Source: CAZEVY01 sp964515555 (GTDB lineage: Bacteria; Acidobacteriota; Terriglobia; Bryobacterales; Bryobacteraceae). Taken from it: 64,000 nucleotides of DNA. Made by a program: the position numbers and the translations under genes. The notes beneath the pieces were generated by a model, which did not search any database, had not been told where the DNA came from, and worked only from the letters and a program-made list of their open reading frames with translations. The stretch spans positions 1-64,000 of the forward strand of contig CAZEVY010000013.1 in NCBI GenBank assembly GCA_964515555.1, written 5' to 3'. Each line of letters begins with the position of its first letter. Positions within the stretch are counted from its first letter, which is position 1. This document shows positions 55,951 to 64,000 of the stretch, one piece after another.

Positions 55951-56760
55951 ATGGCTTCCCCCCTGGAGACGGCGGCCGAAATCGCCCGCGAGGCCGGGGC
56001 GTTGCTGGCCGGGTATTTCGAGCACCGCATCGGCTACGAACTCAAGGGCGACTTCGACCTGGTGACCGAAGCCGACCGCGCCTCCGAACGGCTTGTAGTG
56101 GAGCGGCTGCGCTCGCACTTCCCGTCGCACGGCATCGTGGCGGAGGAGGGGTCGGGGCACGAATCGGCGTCGGACTACCGCTGGTATGTGGATCCGCTGG
56201 ACGGTACCACCAACTTCGCGCACGGCTTTCCGATGTTCAACGTGACGCTGGGGCTGGAGCGCGCCGGGTCGATGGTGGCGGGCGTAGTGTTCGACCCCGT
56301 GCGCGGGGAGATGTTCGCGGCCGAGCGCGGCGGCGGAGCCTATCTCAATCACCGGCGCATTCGCGTGTCGCGGGTGGAACGGCTGGAAGAGAGCCTGGTC
56401 GCGACCGGGTTCCCGAGCCGCAAGCGGCACGAGAACGTCAATGTGCACTTCTACCACCAGATGGGCATGACGACGCACGGCGTGCGGCGCGCGGGATCGG
56501 CGGCGCTCGATCTGGCCTATGTCGCCAGCGGCCGTCTGGAAGCCTTCTGGGAGTTCGGGCTGAACCCCTGGGACATGGCTGCCGGAATGCTGCTGGTGGA
56601 GGAGGCCGGCGGGCGCTGCTCGGACATGATGGGCGGCGCGGCGAGCCTGCGGGGTCCGCACATCGTGGCCGACAACGGCGCGATTCACTCGCAGATACTG
56701 ACACGCTTCGCCGAGGTGTTCGCCGGGAAGTACCGGATTCCTATACCGGAGATACGGTAA
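55951..56760 (+). CDS. Inositol-1-monophosphatase family protein
   Basis: A 269-residue Mg-dependent, Li-sensitive phosphatase of the IMPase/SuhB family. The metal sites are GDFDLVTEADRASE (with Asp), VAEEGSG, the signature VDPLDGTTNFAHGFP and WDMAAGMLLVEEAGG. Substrates in the family include inositol phosphate, histidinol phosphate and FBP. It follows the Hfq-like gene by 7 nt and is convergent with a glycosyltransferase. Confidence 0.92.
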   Translation: MASPLETAAEIAREAGALLAGYFEHRIGYELKGDFDLVTEADRASERLVVERLRSHFPSHGIVAEEGSGHESASDYRWYVDPLDGTTNFAHGFPMFNVTLGLERAGSMVAGVVFDPVRGEMFAAERGGGAYLNHRRIRVSRVERLEESLVATGFPSRKRHENVNVHFYHQMGMTTHGVRRAGSAALDLAYVASGRLEAFWEFGLNPWDMAAGMLLVEEAGGRCSDMMGGAASLRGPHIVADNGAIHSQILTRFAEVFAGKYRIPIPEIR

Positions 56761-56786
56761 TCGCCAATGGCCGATTCAGCAGCCGC

Positions 56787-57758
56787 TCACTTGGCGCCGC
56801 CGGCCGCTTTCTGATCCTGCCGGGCGCGGATCTCGCGGACCGCGTAGATGCGCCGTCCCTGGCTCTCGAAATAGGTGCGCATGAGGACCTCGCCCAGCAG
56901 TCCGGTGGAGAACATCAGCAATCCGGCCAGCAGCAGCAGGGCGCCGGCGATCAGCAGCGGTCCATGCTGGAGGACGATCTCGTGGCCGGTGATCTTGTAC
57001 ACGAACAAGTAGCCGAGAATCGCGCCGCCGATGACGGTGCCCGCCAGTCCGAAGCGGCCGAAGAAATACATCGGGCGCGTGAAGTAGCCGAGCAGAAACT
57101 TCACCGTGAGCAGATCGAACAGCACGTTGACGGTGCGCCCCAGACCGTAGTGCGACCGTCCACGGGCGCGGGGAACATTGCGAATCGGCACTTCGGCGAC
57201 GCGCGCGCCGTAAAAGCTGGCGAGCGCCGGAATGAAGCGGTGCATCTCGCCGTAGAGATGGACGTCCTTCAGCACTTCGGCCCGGTAGGCCTTGAAGGTG
57301 GTGCCGAAGTCGCGCAGCTCAATGCCCGATACCTTGGCCATGAGCCAGTTGGCGATGCGCGAGGGCAGCCGGCGGGTGAGCGCGCTGTCGACCCGCTCCT
57401 TGCGCCAGCCGCTGGCGATGTCGTAGCCTTCGTAGATTCGGGTGAGAAGCGCGGGGATGTCTTCGGGGTCGTGCTGGAGGTCGCCGTCGAGAGCGACGAT
57501 GATGCTGCCCTGCGCTTCGTCGAAGCCGGCGGCGAGGGCGGCGGTCTGGCCGAAATTGCGGCGCAGACGGATCACCTTGAGACGGCCGTCGGTCTCCACG
57601 AGGTTGGCAAGCAGCTCGAAGCTGCGGTCGGTGGAAGCGTCGTCAACGAAGATGATCTCGTAGGGCCGCTCGAGGCGCTCGAGCACGCGCGTCAGCCGGT
57701 CGTACAGGGGCAGAAGAGCGGGCTCTTCATCGTGGATGGGGATCACGACCGAGATCAT
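56787..57758 (-). CDS. GT2 polyprenyl-phosphate glycosyltransferase, membrane-anchored (DPM1/GtrB type)
   Basis: A 323-residue protein starting at ATG 57758 (MISVVIPIHDEEPALLPLYD); the frame upstream is shadow. The GT-A domain (1-230) has IIFVDDASTDRSFELL, the metal site in IIVALDGDLQHDPEDIPALL, FGTTFKAYRAEV and the RSHYGLGRTVNVLFDLL segment. Two TM helices follow (about 232-258 and 265-300), as in GtrB and ArnC, which transfer glucose or L-Ara4N-type sugars to undecaprenyl phosphate. The substrate sugar is not determined. Confidence 0.9.
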   Translation of the reverse strand: MISVVIPIHDEEPALLPLYDRLTRVLERLERPYEIIFVDDASTDRSFELLANLVETDGRLKVIRLRRNFGQTAALAAGFDEAQGSIIVALDGDLQHDPEDIPALLTRIYEGYDIASGWRKERVDSALTRRLPSRIANWLMAKVSGIELRDFGTTFKAYRAEVLKDVHLYGEMHRFIPALASFYGARVAEVPIRNVPRARGRSHYGLGRTVNVLFDLLTVKFLLGYFTRPMYFFGRFGLAGTVIGGAILGYLFVYKITGHEIVLQHGPLLIAGALLLLAGLLMFSTGLLGEVLMRTYFESQGRRIYAVREIRARQDQKAAGGAK

Positions 57759-57794
57759 GCTGTCAGTTAGTCTATCAGCGAGGGGGACCCAGCG

Positions 57795-58184
57795 TTGATT
57801 GTACGCCCACGACGGAGCTGGCGGGCCTACCTGGTGGTGTTCGGCGGCTCGGCGATGTTCATCGGCGGCTCGGCCTACCTTTCGCAGCGTCTCCGCGAGG
57901 TGGCGCCGGTGGCGACGGTGCTGCCGGTGGCGGGCGGCGCGGCCTGGGAGGACGCGGTGGAGGCGGCGCTGCGCCAGCGGAAGGTTCGCGTGGTGCGGCC
58001 GGGAGCGAAGCGGCCGCCCAAGACCGGGGTGATCGTCGAGAGCCGGATGGAGGGCGCGACGGTGCGCGTGAGAATCCTGCGGGCGACGAATCGCGCCGTG
58101 CTGGCGGAGGAGAGCTACGAGGCGGCGTCGGCGGCCGAGGCCACGGCGACGCGCGTCCGGGAGCTGCTGGCGCGGAGAGACTGA
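57795..58184 (+). CDS. Hypothetical membrane-anchored protein
   Basis: A 129-residue protein with a TTG start at 57795. It has one TM helix near the N-terminus (AYLVVFGGSAMFIGGSAYLS) after a basic start, then a soluble domain with AAWEDAVEAALRQRKVRVVR and TVRVRILRATNRAVLAEESY. I do not recognise a family; the LRQRKVRVV...VIVESRMEG pattern suggests an alpha/beta domain in the periplasm. It is divergent from the glycosyltransferase and convergent with the TonB receptor. Confidence 0.55.
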   Translation: MIVRPRRSWRAYLVVFGGSAMFIGGSAYLSQRLREVAPVATVLPVAGGAAWEDAVEAALRQRKVRVVRPGAKRPPKTGVIVESRMEGATVRVRILRATNRAVLAEESYEAASAAEATATRVRELLARRD

Positions 58185-58242
58185 TGGCGCGCATCGCAAC
58201 ACTGGCGTTTCCACCGAGCTCGGGTTCGGCGAGAAGCGACCT

Positions 58243-61200
58243 TCAGAACTCCAGGCGCAGCGCCAACTGACCCTGCCGCGGCGAGTTCGCCTGCGCCGAC
58301 ACGCGTCCGAAATTGGTGTTCGAGATATTGGCTGCCGGCGCCGCAAATACGACGCGGTTGAAGGCGTTGAAGAATTCCGCGCGGAACACCAGCGTCACGC
58401 GCTCCACCAGCGGCGTGCGCTTGATGACGCCAAAGCTCTCGTCGAGCGGCGCGAAGCCCCGCGCGTCGGCGTAGGCGCGCCCCGCGGTGCCGAATCGCAG
58501 GGCGCCGGGGACCCGAAAGGCCGCCGGATTGATGGCGGTGTGAAGCGCCGGGTCGAAGTCCGTGTACTGGCCGCGGCGCGCAACGCCATCGACCACGTCG
58601 GGCCGGAGCACGCCGTTGAACAGCGGCAGGCCGTTGGTCGCCGACAGCGCGATGGGTTTTCCGGCGCTGTAAAGATGAATGCCGGTGACGACCCAACCGC
58701 CGTATCGCTTGCCGCGTCCGAAGGGCAGCTCGTAGAGATAGCTGAGCGCGAAGACGTGCGGCACGTCGTTGGTGCTGACGGATTTCTCGAGGCCGCGATT
58801 GTAGAAGGTCTGACCCGCCGGGCCGCCGCCCGCCTGGATGTCGCCGTCGGAGATCGTCTTGGCCCAGGTGTAGGCGGTGAGGAACGTCAAGCCCCCGGAG
58901 AATCGCTTCTCGGCCTTCACCTGCAAGGCGTGATAGGTAGAGTTGCCGTTGGGGTTCGAGTTATTGGTGATGTTTAGGACCTGCGGGAACGGCCGCAGCG
59001 CCTGCGACACCGTGCCGTTGAAACCGGCGTAGGGAACGCGTATGCCCGCGGCGGCCGCCTCGGCGGAGGTGATCGGGCGGCTGAGCGTGGCGCCGAGCGC
59101 GAGATTCACCGGGTCGACCTGGTTCCATGACATCAGCCCGTTGCCGAGGCGTGTGCCCTTGTTGCCGACGTAGCTGGCGTCGGCGAGGATGCGCGCGGGC
59201 AATTCGCGCTGGATGCCGAAGGTCCAGTTCTGGAAGTAGGGCGGGCGGCCGTCGCCGGCGAGGATCATATCGACGCTGGTGCCGTTGCCGACCGTGGGAT
59301 CGATGAAGGGTGGCCGCGGCCAGTTGGTCGGAAAGCCCTGGTCCCAGTTGAAGGCGGGCGTGACGCCGGTATCGGTGGATGCGTAGGACGGCTGCGCGTT
59401 GAAGCCGATGGCGAAGCGCTGCGAGGCGCGGAGTCCCGAGGTGGCGTTGCCGGGCGCGTAGTAGACGCCGTAGCCGCCGCGCAGGACGGTCTTTTCGGTG
59501 AGGGCGAAGGCGAAGCCCAGGCGCGGACCGAAGTCTTTGGAATCGGTGTCGGCGAAGCTGCTGCGCGCGTTGTCGCGTCCGGGGCCGTCGCCCAGGAATC
59601 GGATGGCGCCGGGACGGTTGCCGGCGCCGGGATTCGGAAGCGCCATGTCGAAGCCGCTGAAGTTATTGAAACGCTCGGTGCGCGGGAAGTAGATCTCGTA
59701 GCGAAGGCCGATGTTCAGCGTAAGACGGCGGGTGACTTTCCAGTCGTCCTGGAAGAACAGCGAGAGATATCGGTAGCGGTTGCCGGGCACCACGAACAGT
59801 CCGTTGTATGAGGCGCTGTCGACCGTGCCGAGCAGGAAGCTCGCGAAGGCGTTGCCGCTGGAGGATCGCCCGGCGGCGGTGGGAAGCGCGGTCTCGAAGG
59901 AGCTGAAGGAGAACAGGCCTTGCTGGTTGAACGGGTCGGCACCGTTGGTCTGGAGCCAGCGGGCTTCGCCCCCGAATTTCAGGCTGTGGCTGCCGCGCAC
60001 GTGGCTGACGCTGTCGGAAACCTGGAAGGCGTTGTTGACCTGCGCGCCGACGTTCTTGGCGTCGTCGGCCCAGGTCATGTAGCCGTCGGTGAAAGTGACG
60101 CGCGGGAAGACGTTGCTCGGGCCGGAGTTGACGCCCGTGAGTCCGATGCGCGTGGGCCAGCCTTCGTCGGCGTGCAGCTTCTGCCAGTACTGCGGCTCGC
60201 GCGTGAAACCGAAGGCGAGATGGTTCAGCGTGGAAGGAGAGATCACCCAGTCGTGCGCGAGGCGCGCCCATCGGCCGGGACGCTGCTCGCGCAGGGAGGC
60301 GGTGAGCGGCGAAGGCAGCACTTCGGCGGCCTTGCTCTCCTGCTCGTTGAAATAGACGAAGCCGCTCAGACGGCTGCGGTCGCTGAAGGCGTGGTCGAGC
60401 TTGACGGTCACCTGATCGCGGTCAAAGGAGCGCGCGCCGACCGACAGGAAGTTGTTCAGCAGCCCATCGTTGGTGGGCTGCGGGATCACCGGCAGTATCT
60501 TGGCCGAGACGGCCGAGAAGCGGTTGGCGGGGATCTGGTTGCCGGGGAACGGCGTGCGCGTGAAGCCGGCGGCGTCGCTGGAGGTGGTGCGGGGATCGTA
60601 GAGCTGGCGCGTGAGGCGCGCGAAGTCGCCGCTGCGGAAGGGGGCCGGCGCGATGCTGACAAACTGGTTCGAGCTGCCGGCGCGGAAGCGGAAGCCGTTG
60701 TAGACGACGTGGAAGAAGCTCTTGTTCTTTCCGTTATAGACACCCGGCACGACGATCGGCCCGCCGACGGCGCCGCCGAATTCGTTCTGGCGGTTCACCT
60801 GCCGGACCGGTGCGAAGAAGCCGCGGGCGTCGAAAACGTCGTTGCGGAAATACTCGAAGAGCGACCCGTGGAGGTCGTTCGAGCCGGAACGCGTCGTGAA
60901 TATCTCGAATCCGCCGCCGGTGCGCCCGAATTCGGCGCTGAAATTGGCGCTGACGAGCTTGAATTCGGCGATGGATTCGACGGAAGGATACGTGAACAGC
61001 AGGCCGCCGCTCTCCGGGCTGGTGGAGCCGATGCCGTCGAGCAGCACTTCCTTGGCGCGCGACTGCGAGCCGTTGATCTGCGTGTTGCCGGTGTCGCCGG
61101 TGACGCCGGGCGTCAGAAAGATAAACGCCTCGGGATTGCGCATGTTGCCGGAGACGGCCAGCGGCAGATCCATGACGCGTTCGCGGCTGACGAGCGTGCC

Positions 61201-61584
61201 GAGATCCGAAGTCGACGACTCGACGCGGCCGGGATCGGCTGTGCCCTCGACGGCCTGCTCCACCTGGCCGACCTCGAGCGTCACGTTCAGCGTGACGGTC
61301 TGCGCGACGTTGACCTCGATCTCGCGCCGCACGTGGCGGCGGAATCCCGCAGCCTCGACCGCGACCTCGTAGCGGCCGACGGGAAGCTGCGGAATCGTGT
61401 AATGACCGGCGGCGGTGGTCGCGGCCGGGTAGCGCACGGCGGTCGCAGTATTCGTGGCGGTGACCTTGGCGTTGGGGACGCCGGCGGCCGAAGGGTCGAG
61501 CACCACCCCGGTGATGGCGCCGCGGTCGGACTGCGCGAACACGGCGGAGCAAAAAAGAAACAGAGAAACGCGGATACCGTACAT
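58243..61584 (-). CDS. Oar-like TonB-dependent receptor with carboxypeptidase-regulatory domain
   Basis: A 1113-residue outer-membrane protein. Residues 1-17 are a signal peptide (YGIRVSLFLFCSAVFAQ). About 20-105 is a CarboxypepD_reg (Ig-like) domain (GAITGVVLDPSAAGVPNAKV). About 115-230 is a plug (NPEAFIFLTPGVTGDTGNTQ, KEVLLDGIGSTSPESGGLLF). From about 250 to the end is the barrel, ending with QGQLALRLEF, a canonical aromatic C-terminus for Bam insertion. This Oar type is expanded in Acidobacteria and thought to take up oligosaccharides or peptides. No clear TonB box is visible. Confidence 0.93.
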   Translation of the reverse strand: MYGIRVSLFLFCSAVFAQSDRGAITGVVLDPSAAGVPNAKVTATNTATAVRYPAATTAAGHYTIPQLPVGRYEVAVEAAGFRRHVRREIEVNVAQTVTLNVTLEVGQVEQAVEGTADPGRVESSTSDLGTLVSRERVMDLPLAVSGNMRNPEAFIFLTPGVTGDTGNTQINGSQSRAKEVLLDGIGSTSPESGGLLFTYPSVESIAEFKLVSANFSAEFGRTGGGFEIFTTRSGSNDLHGSLFEYFRNDVFDARGFFAPVRQVNRQNEFGGAVGGPIVVPGVYNGKNKSFFHVVYNGFRFRAGSSNQFVSIAPAPFRSGDFARLTRQLYDPRTTSSDAAGFTRTPFPGNQIPANRFSAVSAKILPVIPQPTNDGLLNNFLSVGARSFDRDQVTVKLDHAFSDRSRLSGFVYFNEQESKAAEVLPSPLTASLREQRPGRWARLAHDWVISPSTLNHLAFGFTREPQYWQKLHADEGWPTRIGLTGVNSGPSNVFPRVTFTDGYMTWADDAKNVGAQVNNAFQVSDSVSHVRGSHSLKFGGEARWLQTNGADPFNQQGLFSFSSFETALPTAAGRSSSGNAFASFLLGTVDSASYNGLFVVPGNRYRYLSLFFQDDWKVTRRLTLNIGLRYEIYFPRTERFNNFSGFDMALPNPGAGNRPGAIRFLGDGPGRDNARSSFADTDSKDFGPRLGFAFALTEKTVLRGGYGVYYAPGNATSGLRASQRFAIGFNAQPSYASTDTGVTPAFNWDQGFPTNWPRPPFIDPTVGNGTSVDMILAGDGRPPYFQNWTFGIQRELPARILADASYVGNKGTRLGNGLMSWNQVDPVNLALGATLSRPITSAEAAAAGIRVPYAGFNGTVSQALRPFPQVLNITNNSNPNGNSTYHALQVKAEKRFSGGLTFLTAYTWAKTISDGDIQAGGGPAGQTFYNRGLEKSVSTNDVPHVFALSYLYELPFGRGKRYGGWVVTGIHLYSAGKPIALSATNGLPLFNGVLRPDVVDGVARRGQYTDFDPALHTAINPAAFRVPGALRFGTAGRAYADARGFAPLDESFGVIKRTPLVERVTLVFRAEFFNAFNRVVFAAPAANISNTNFGRVSAQANSPRQGQLALRLEF

Positions 61585-61637
61585 GGCGAGACAACCCCTG
61601 GATTCATTTTAGCCGGGTCCGCTGGTACGCTGGACGG

Positions 61638-62351
61638 GTGGCTCACCTGTATGCCGGGACCTCCGGTTTCGCCTATGCATCGTGGAAGCCGGCGTTCTAT
61701 CCGGAGAAACTCCCGTCGGCGAAATTCCTCGAGTATTATGCGACGCGGCTGAACAGCGTCGAGATCAACTACACGTTCCGGCGGCTGGCCTCGCCGGCGA
61801 CGCTCGCCAAATGGGTGGAGGCGACGACGCCGGGATTCGTCTTTTCGTGCAAGGCGCACATGCGGCTGACGCACATTCTGCGGCTGCGCAACGCCGGGGA
61901 GTTTCTGGAGCTATTTTTCAAGACGATCGACCCGTTGCGCAGCGCGCGCCGGCTGGGTCCGATTCTGTTTCAACTGCCTCCGGCGATGAAGGCCGATGCG
62001 GCGGTGCTCGGCGATTTTCTGGCGCTGCTGCCGGCTGACCTGCGATTCACTTTCGAGTTCCGGCACGCGTCCTGGTTCGCCGACCCGGTCTACGATCTGT
62101 TGCGGAAGCACAACGTGTCGCTGTGCGCGGCCGAGTCGGACAGGCTGGAGACGCCCGAGGTCGTGACAGCGGACTTCGTGTACTCGCGGTTAAGGAAAGC
62201 TTCGTACACGGCGGAGGAGCGCACGGCGATCGCGGCGAAGTCGCGTGAGATGGCGGAGGGGCGCGACCTTTATGTCTACTTCAAGCACGAGGACACGCCC
62301 GACGGGGCGCTTCACGCGGAGGAATTGCTGAGTGCCGTTCAGACCGCCTGA
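61638..62351 (+). CDS. DUF72 domain protein (YecE family)
   Basis: A 237-residue TIM-barrel protein of the DUF72/YecE family, GTG start at 61638. Motifs: LYAGTSGFAYASWKPAFYPE, YYATRLNSVEINYTFRRLAS, LGPILFQLPPAMKADAAVLG, FEFRHASWF and YVYFKHEDTPDGALHAEELL. The biochemical function is unknown (a nuclease or phosphatase-like barrel has been suggested for relatives). It stands alone. Confidence 0.93.
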   Translation: MAHLYAGTSGFAYASWKPAFYPEKLPSAKFLEYYATRLNSVEINYTFRRLASPATLAKWVEATTPGFVFSCKAHMRLTHILRLRNAGEFLELFFKTIDPLRSARRLGPILFQLPPAMKADAAVLGDFLALLPADLRFTFEFRHASWFADPVYDLLRKHNVSLCAAESDRLETPEVVTADFVYSRLRKASYTAEERTAIAAKSREMAEGRDLYVYFKHEDTPDGALHAEELLSAVQTA

Positions 62352-62399
62352 AGACGCCGGTTCGAGCGGCGGGACCCGCCATTCGACGACCGACCCAGG

Positions 62400-62734
62400 T
62401 CAGGTTAGGTTCACACAAACGAGAACGCCACTCAGATGAAACGAATCAACGATAGATGCGTCGATCCGCCGCGCTAACGCGACGAAGTCCGGATCGAAGG
62501 TACACAGGACGATCCCTGAATGATCGGGACGTTGGGCGTGCAGCCTCAGGAAGTGTTTCCGATTCAATGTGAGCAGCGCCCTGCTGTTCGTCGCCGCGAA
62601 ATCGAGCAGATCGGAATCGGACGTCGACAGATTGGACAGGCCGGCCTCGTGGACCGTGAGAACATCGTGCCCAAGCGGCGTAGCTCAGCAACGGCGGGAA
62701 AGGGAAAATTCTCGTCGGCGAGAATCCTCGCCAT
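62400..62734 (-). pseudogene. DUF5615 PIN-like toxin, frameshifted
   Basis: The ATG at 62734, 2 nt after the DUF433 stop, starts MARILADENFPFPAVAELRR, the normal DUF5615 start with its acidic site. One C is missing near 62668-62672. In the next frame the protein continues HDVLTVHEAGLSNLSTSDSD, LLDFAATNSRALLTLNRKHF and ends with IVDSFHLSGVLVCVNLT at the stop at 62400. Restoring a single base would give a complete 111-residue protein, so this is a very recent loss or a sequencing error. Confidence 0.8.
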
Positions 62735-62736
62735 GG

Positions 62737-63048
62737 CTACGCGGCGTCGTTTTCCAGAATCTGCCGATCGATCTCCGCGGCGTTCGCGCGGGAGTAGACC
62801 CAGGCGTTCACCAGGTCCTCGTGGCGCAGCGAGGGATAAGCGTCAAGCAGTTCTCTTTCTCCGGCACCGGATCTGCGTGCCCGCTCCAGCACCCAGACGG
62901 GAATGCGGGTTCGAACAATACGAGGTTCGCCTCCGCACACGCCGGCTGTAATCTCGACACCCGGAAACTCGAGGCCAAGGTCCTCTACGACGCGGCCCAA
63001 CAGATGCTCCTTTTCTGCGCGTGTCAACGATGGAAGCAACGCCTCCAC
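62737..63048 (-). CDS. DUF433 antitoxin
   Basis: A 103-residue protein, GTG start at 63048; a stop lies a few codons upstream so the start is well fixed. The C-terminal 60 residues are the DUF433 helix-turn-helix: GVCGGEPRIVRTRIPVWVLE, SGAGERELLDAYPSLRHEDL, NAWVYSRAN. The N-terminal 40 residues (ALLPSLTRAEKEHLLGRVVE) may bind the partner. DUF433 is regularly paired with DUF5615, which follows here 2 nt downstream. The 161-bp gap before the HicB gene shows nothing definite. Confidence 0.85.
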   Translation of the reverse strand: MEALLPSLTRAEKEHLLGRVVEDLGLEFPGVEITAGVCGGEPRIVRTRIPVWVLERARRSGAGERELLDAYPSLRHEDLVNAWVYSRANAAEIDRQILENDAA

Positions 63049-63209
63049 ATCCGGTATCCGCTCATCCGTCGCTTAACTCTATCAAGACAAAGTGGGGCAT
63101 ACGCAAGAACGGGTGCTCACCGGTATTTCCGACGGCCGGGGCGGATCACGTTCCACCAGGGCGAGGCTGCGCACCGTGCGATTCCGGTATTTCGGACAGG
63201 CGCCCAACT

Positions 63210-63644
63210 TCAGGCCGACTCGACGCTGACGACCAGCCGGCGTCCGAGCGCGTCGAGCGCTTGCTGAATGCGCGGCAGCTTGGTCGGGTGGCGAGGGTCG
63301 AGCATCCGGCGCACCTCCTTCTCGTCGCAGCCGAGTTTACGGGCCAGTGCGACGTTGGTGACTCCCGCCTCTCGCATCGCCAGGTACAGAGCCGCCTTCG
63401 CGGCCATGGGCGCCGGAACGGGAACCAGTCTCTCACCGCGCAGGGGTTTGGATGCGTGGGAGATATCACGGCGGTCCGCGATGCGGCCCGCGATCGCCTC
63501 CTCCAGGCAATCCGCGGCCTGCCAGAGAGCGTCATCCTCCCCTCGGCCCTGCGTGGTCGCCTCCGGGAGATCGCGAAACGTAACGACGAGGACTCCGGAT
63601 TTCGCGCCCCGTTCGAACCTTGCCGGATAGACGAAGGTACGCAC
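63210..63644 (-). CDS. hicB: HicB-family antitoxin
   Basis: A 144-residue antitoxin with GTG start at 63644 and a strong AGGAGG site (63650-63655) 5 nt upstream, overlapping the HicA stop. Residues 1-60 are the RNase H-like HicB domain (FVYPARFERG, GVLVVTFRDLPEATTQGRGE, DALWQAADCLEEAIAGRIAD). Residues 80-140 are an HTH domain (YLAMREAGVTNVALARKLGC, DPRHPTKLPRIQQALDALGR) for autorepression. Confidence 0.9.
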   Translation of the reverse strand: MRTFVYPARFERGAKSGVLVVTFRDLPEATTQGRGEDDALWQAADCLEEAIAGRIADRRDISHASKPLRGERLVPVPAPMAAKAALYLAMREAGVTNVALARKLGCDEKEVRRMLDPRHPTKLPRIQQALDALGRRLVVSVESA

Positions 63645-63653
63645 TACCGCCTC

Positions 63654-63869
63654 CTATTGCCAGTCTCTTTCGCTCAAGCCAAGCTGGCGGAGCATGTTGT
63701 GATATGCGCGCCTGTCGATTTCGTCCTTGAGGTTTCGCACGGTCGTCATGCGTGATCCGTAGTAAAGCAGGCCGTGACTGCCCTTGCCGCGATGAGCCAC
63801 CCATCGAACGCCGACGCCGCGCGCCTTGCCAAGCAACTGGATGCGGCGTACGAACTCGCTGCCGCGCAC
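63654..63869 (-). CDS. hicA: HicA-family mRNA interferase toxin
   Basis: A 71-residue dsRBD-fold toxin. The GTG at 63869 (VRGSEFVRRIQLLGKARGVG) lines up with family starts; a TTG at 63905 is the alternative. The catalytic His32 lies in HRGKGSHGLLYYG, and the helix NMLRQLGLSERDW closes the fold. It precedes hicB by 9 nt, the usual HicAB order. Confidence 0.85.
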   Translation of the reverse strand: MRGSEFVRRIQLLGKARGVGVRWVAHRGKGSHGLLYYGSRMTTVRNLKDEIDRRAYHNMLRQLGLSERDWQ

Positions 63870-63936
63870 ACTCCTCAGTCTCGGACAAAAACGTCCTAAT
63901 GACAAGTTGGCGGTCGAGCCGGGAGCTGCAGTCCGG

Positions 63937-64000
63937 CTAGTCTACGCCGACGATGGACTTGAGCCAGGTCGGCGGCGCGCCGGCGGGGCGCTGTACGCTG
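63937..64000 (-). CDS. C-terminal end of an unknown protein (partial)
   Basis: The minus strand from the window edge reads SVQRPAGAPPTWLKSIVGVD followed by a stop at 63937. Codon use is normal and the stop lies 67 nt before the hicA start. This may be the end of a gene that continues outside, but the piece is too short for identification. Confidence 0.25.
   Translation of the reverse strand, partial: SVQRPAGAPPTWLKSIVGVD

Noticed and set aside
62446..62691. An 81-codon minus-strand frame starting MLSYAAWARC
   Set aside because: It runs out of frame through the DUF5615 pseudogene, whose reconstructed product is clearly the real one.

Overview
The window is about 64 kb of high-GC chromosome that most resembles an acidobacterium of the Bryobacterales/Solibacterales type (Candidatus Solibacter-like). 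The evidence is an ADOP-family (acidobacterial duplicated orphan) permease, a VWFA-related protein of the acidobacterial kind, a large Oar-like TonB-dependent receptor, a Ser/Thr kinase fused to a PD40 propeller, a PSCyt1/DUF1549/PPC operon, many toxin-antitoxin modules, and dispersed short GC-rich repeats. This taxonomy is inferred from gene content only. No rRNA, tRNA, CRISPR array, phage or transposase gene was seen.

Layout. 1-0.9 kb: end of the ATP synthase operon (atpD, atpC). 0.9-1.4 kb: a broken Uma2 gene. 1.4-7.5 kb (minus): a three-gene secreted operon (DUF1549/DUF1553 cytochrome-like protein, cytochrome c/WD40 protein, PPC-domain protein). 7.6-8.7 kb: a tandem pair of unknown zinc-ribbon-like proteins. 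8.8-18.7 kb: ADOP permease, LysR regulator divergent from a serine hydrolase, sthA, a small TIG-like protein, an FG-GAP protein and a Gfo/Idh/MocA oxidoreductase. 18.7-23.7 kb: hybrid histidine kinase and gyrA, separated by two hairpin repeats. 23.7-24.2 kb: BrnTA. 24.3-30.4 kb: a lysine-biosynthesis operon (dapE-like, asd, lysC, dapB, dapA, dapD) behind a lysine (L-box) riboswitch and a good promoter. 30.4-31.1 kb: HTH/VapC pair. 31-36 kb (minus): five-gene glycosylation cluster. 36-42 kb (minus): MFS transporter, dnaE and an ExeA-type ATPase. 42.3-47.3 kb: gamma-glutamyltransferase, an AhpD-like gene with an in-frame UGA, and a kinase. 47.5-52.9 kb: PfkB kinase, smc and a prepilin peptidase. 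52.9-54.1 kb: two toxin-antitoxin modules, one decayed. 54.1-56.8 kb: fused MoaD-MoaE, VWA protein, Hfq-like protein and inositol monophosphatase. 56.8-62.4 kb: glycosyltransferase, a small membrane protein, TonB receptor and DUF72. 62.4-63.9 kb (minus): DUF433/broken DUF5615 and HicAB.

The most exciting observation is at 44014-44622. An AhpD-like (CxxCxxxH) protein has TGA exactly at the second catalytic Cys, conserved coding sequence continues after it in the same frame, and a perfect 8-bp GC hairpin with a G-first loop sits 19 nt downstream. This is what a bacterial selenoprotein with a SECIS element should look like. Second is the lysine riboswitch that ties promoter, leader and the DAP operon into one regulated unit. 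Third are two families of dispersed repeats. One appears to have supplied the start codon of the histidine kinase, and the other its C-terminal codons.

Many genes overlap by 1-4 nt (ATGA or TGATG), indicating translational coupling. Several promoters look like extended -10 elements (TGnTAnnnT) lying within about 10-20 nt of the start codon.
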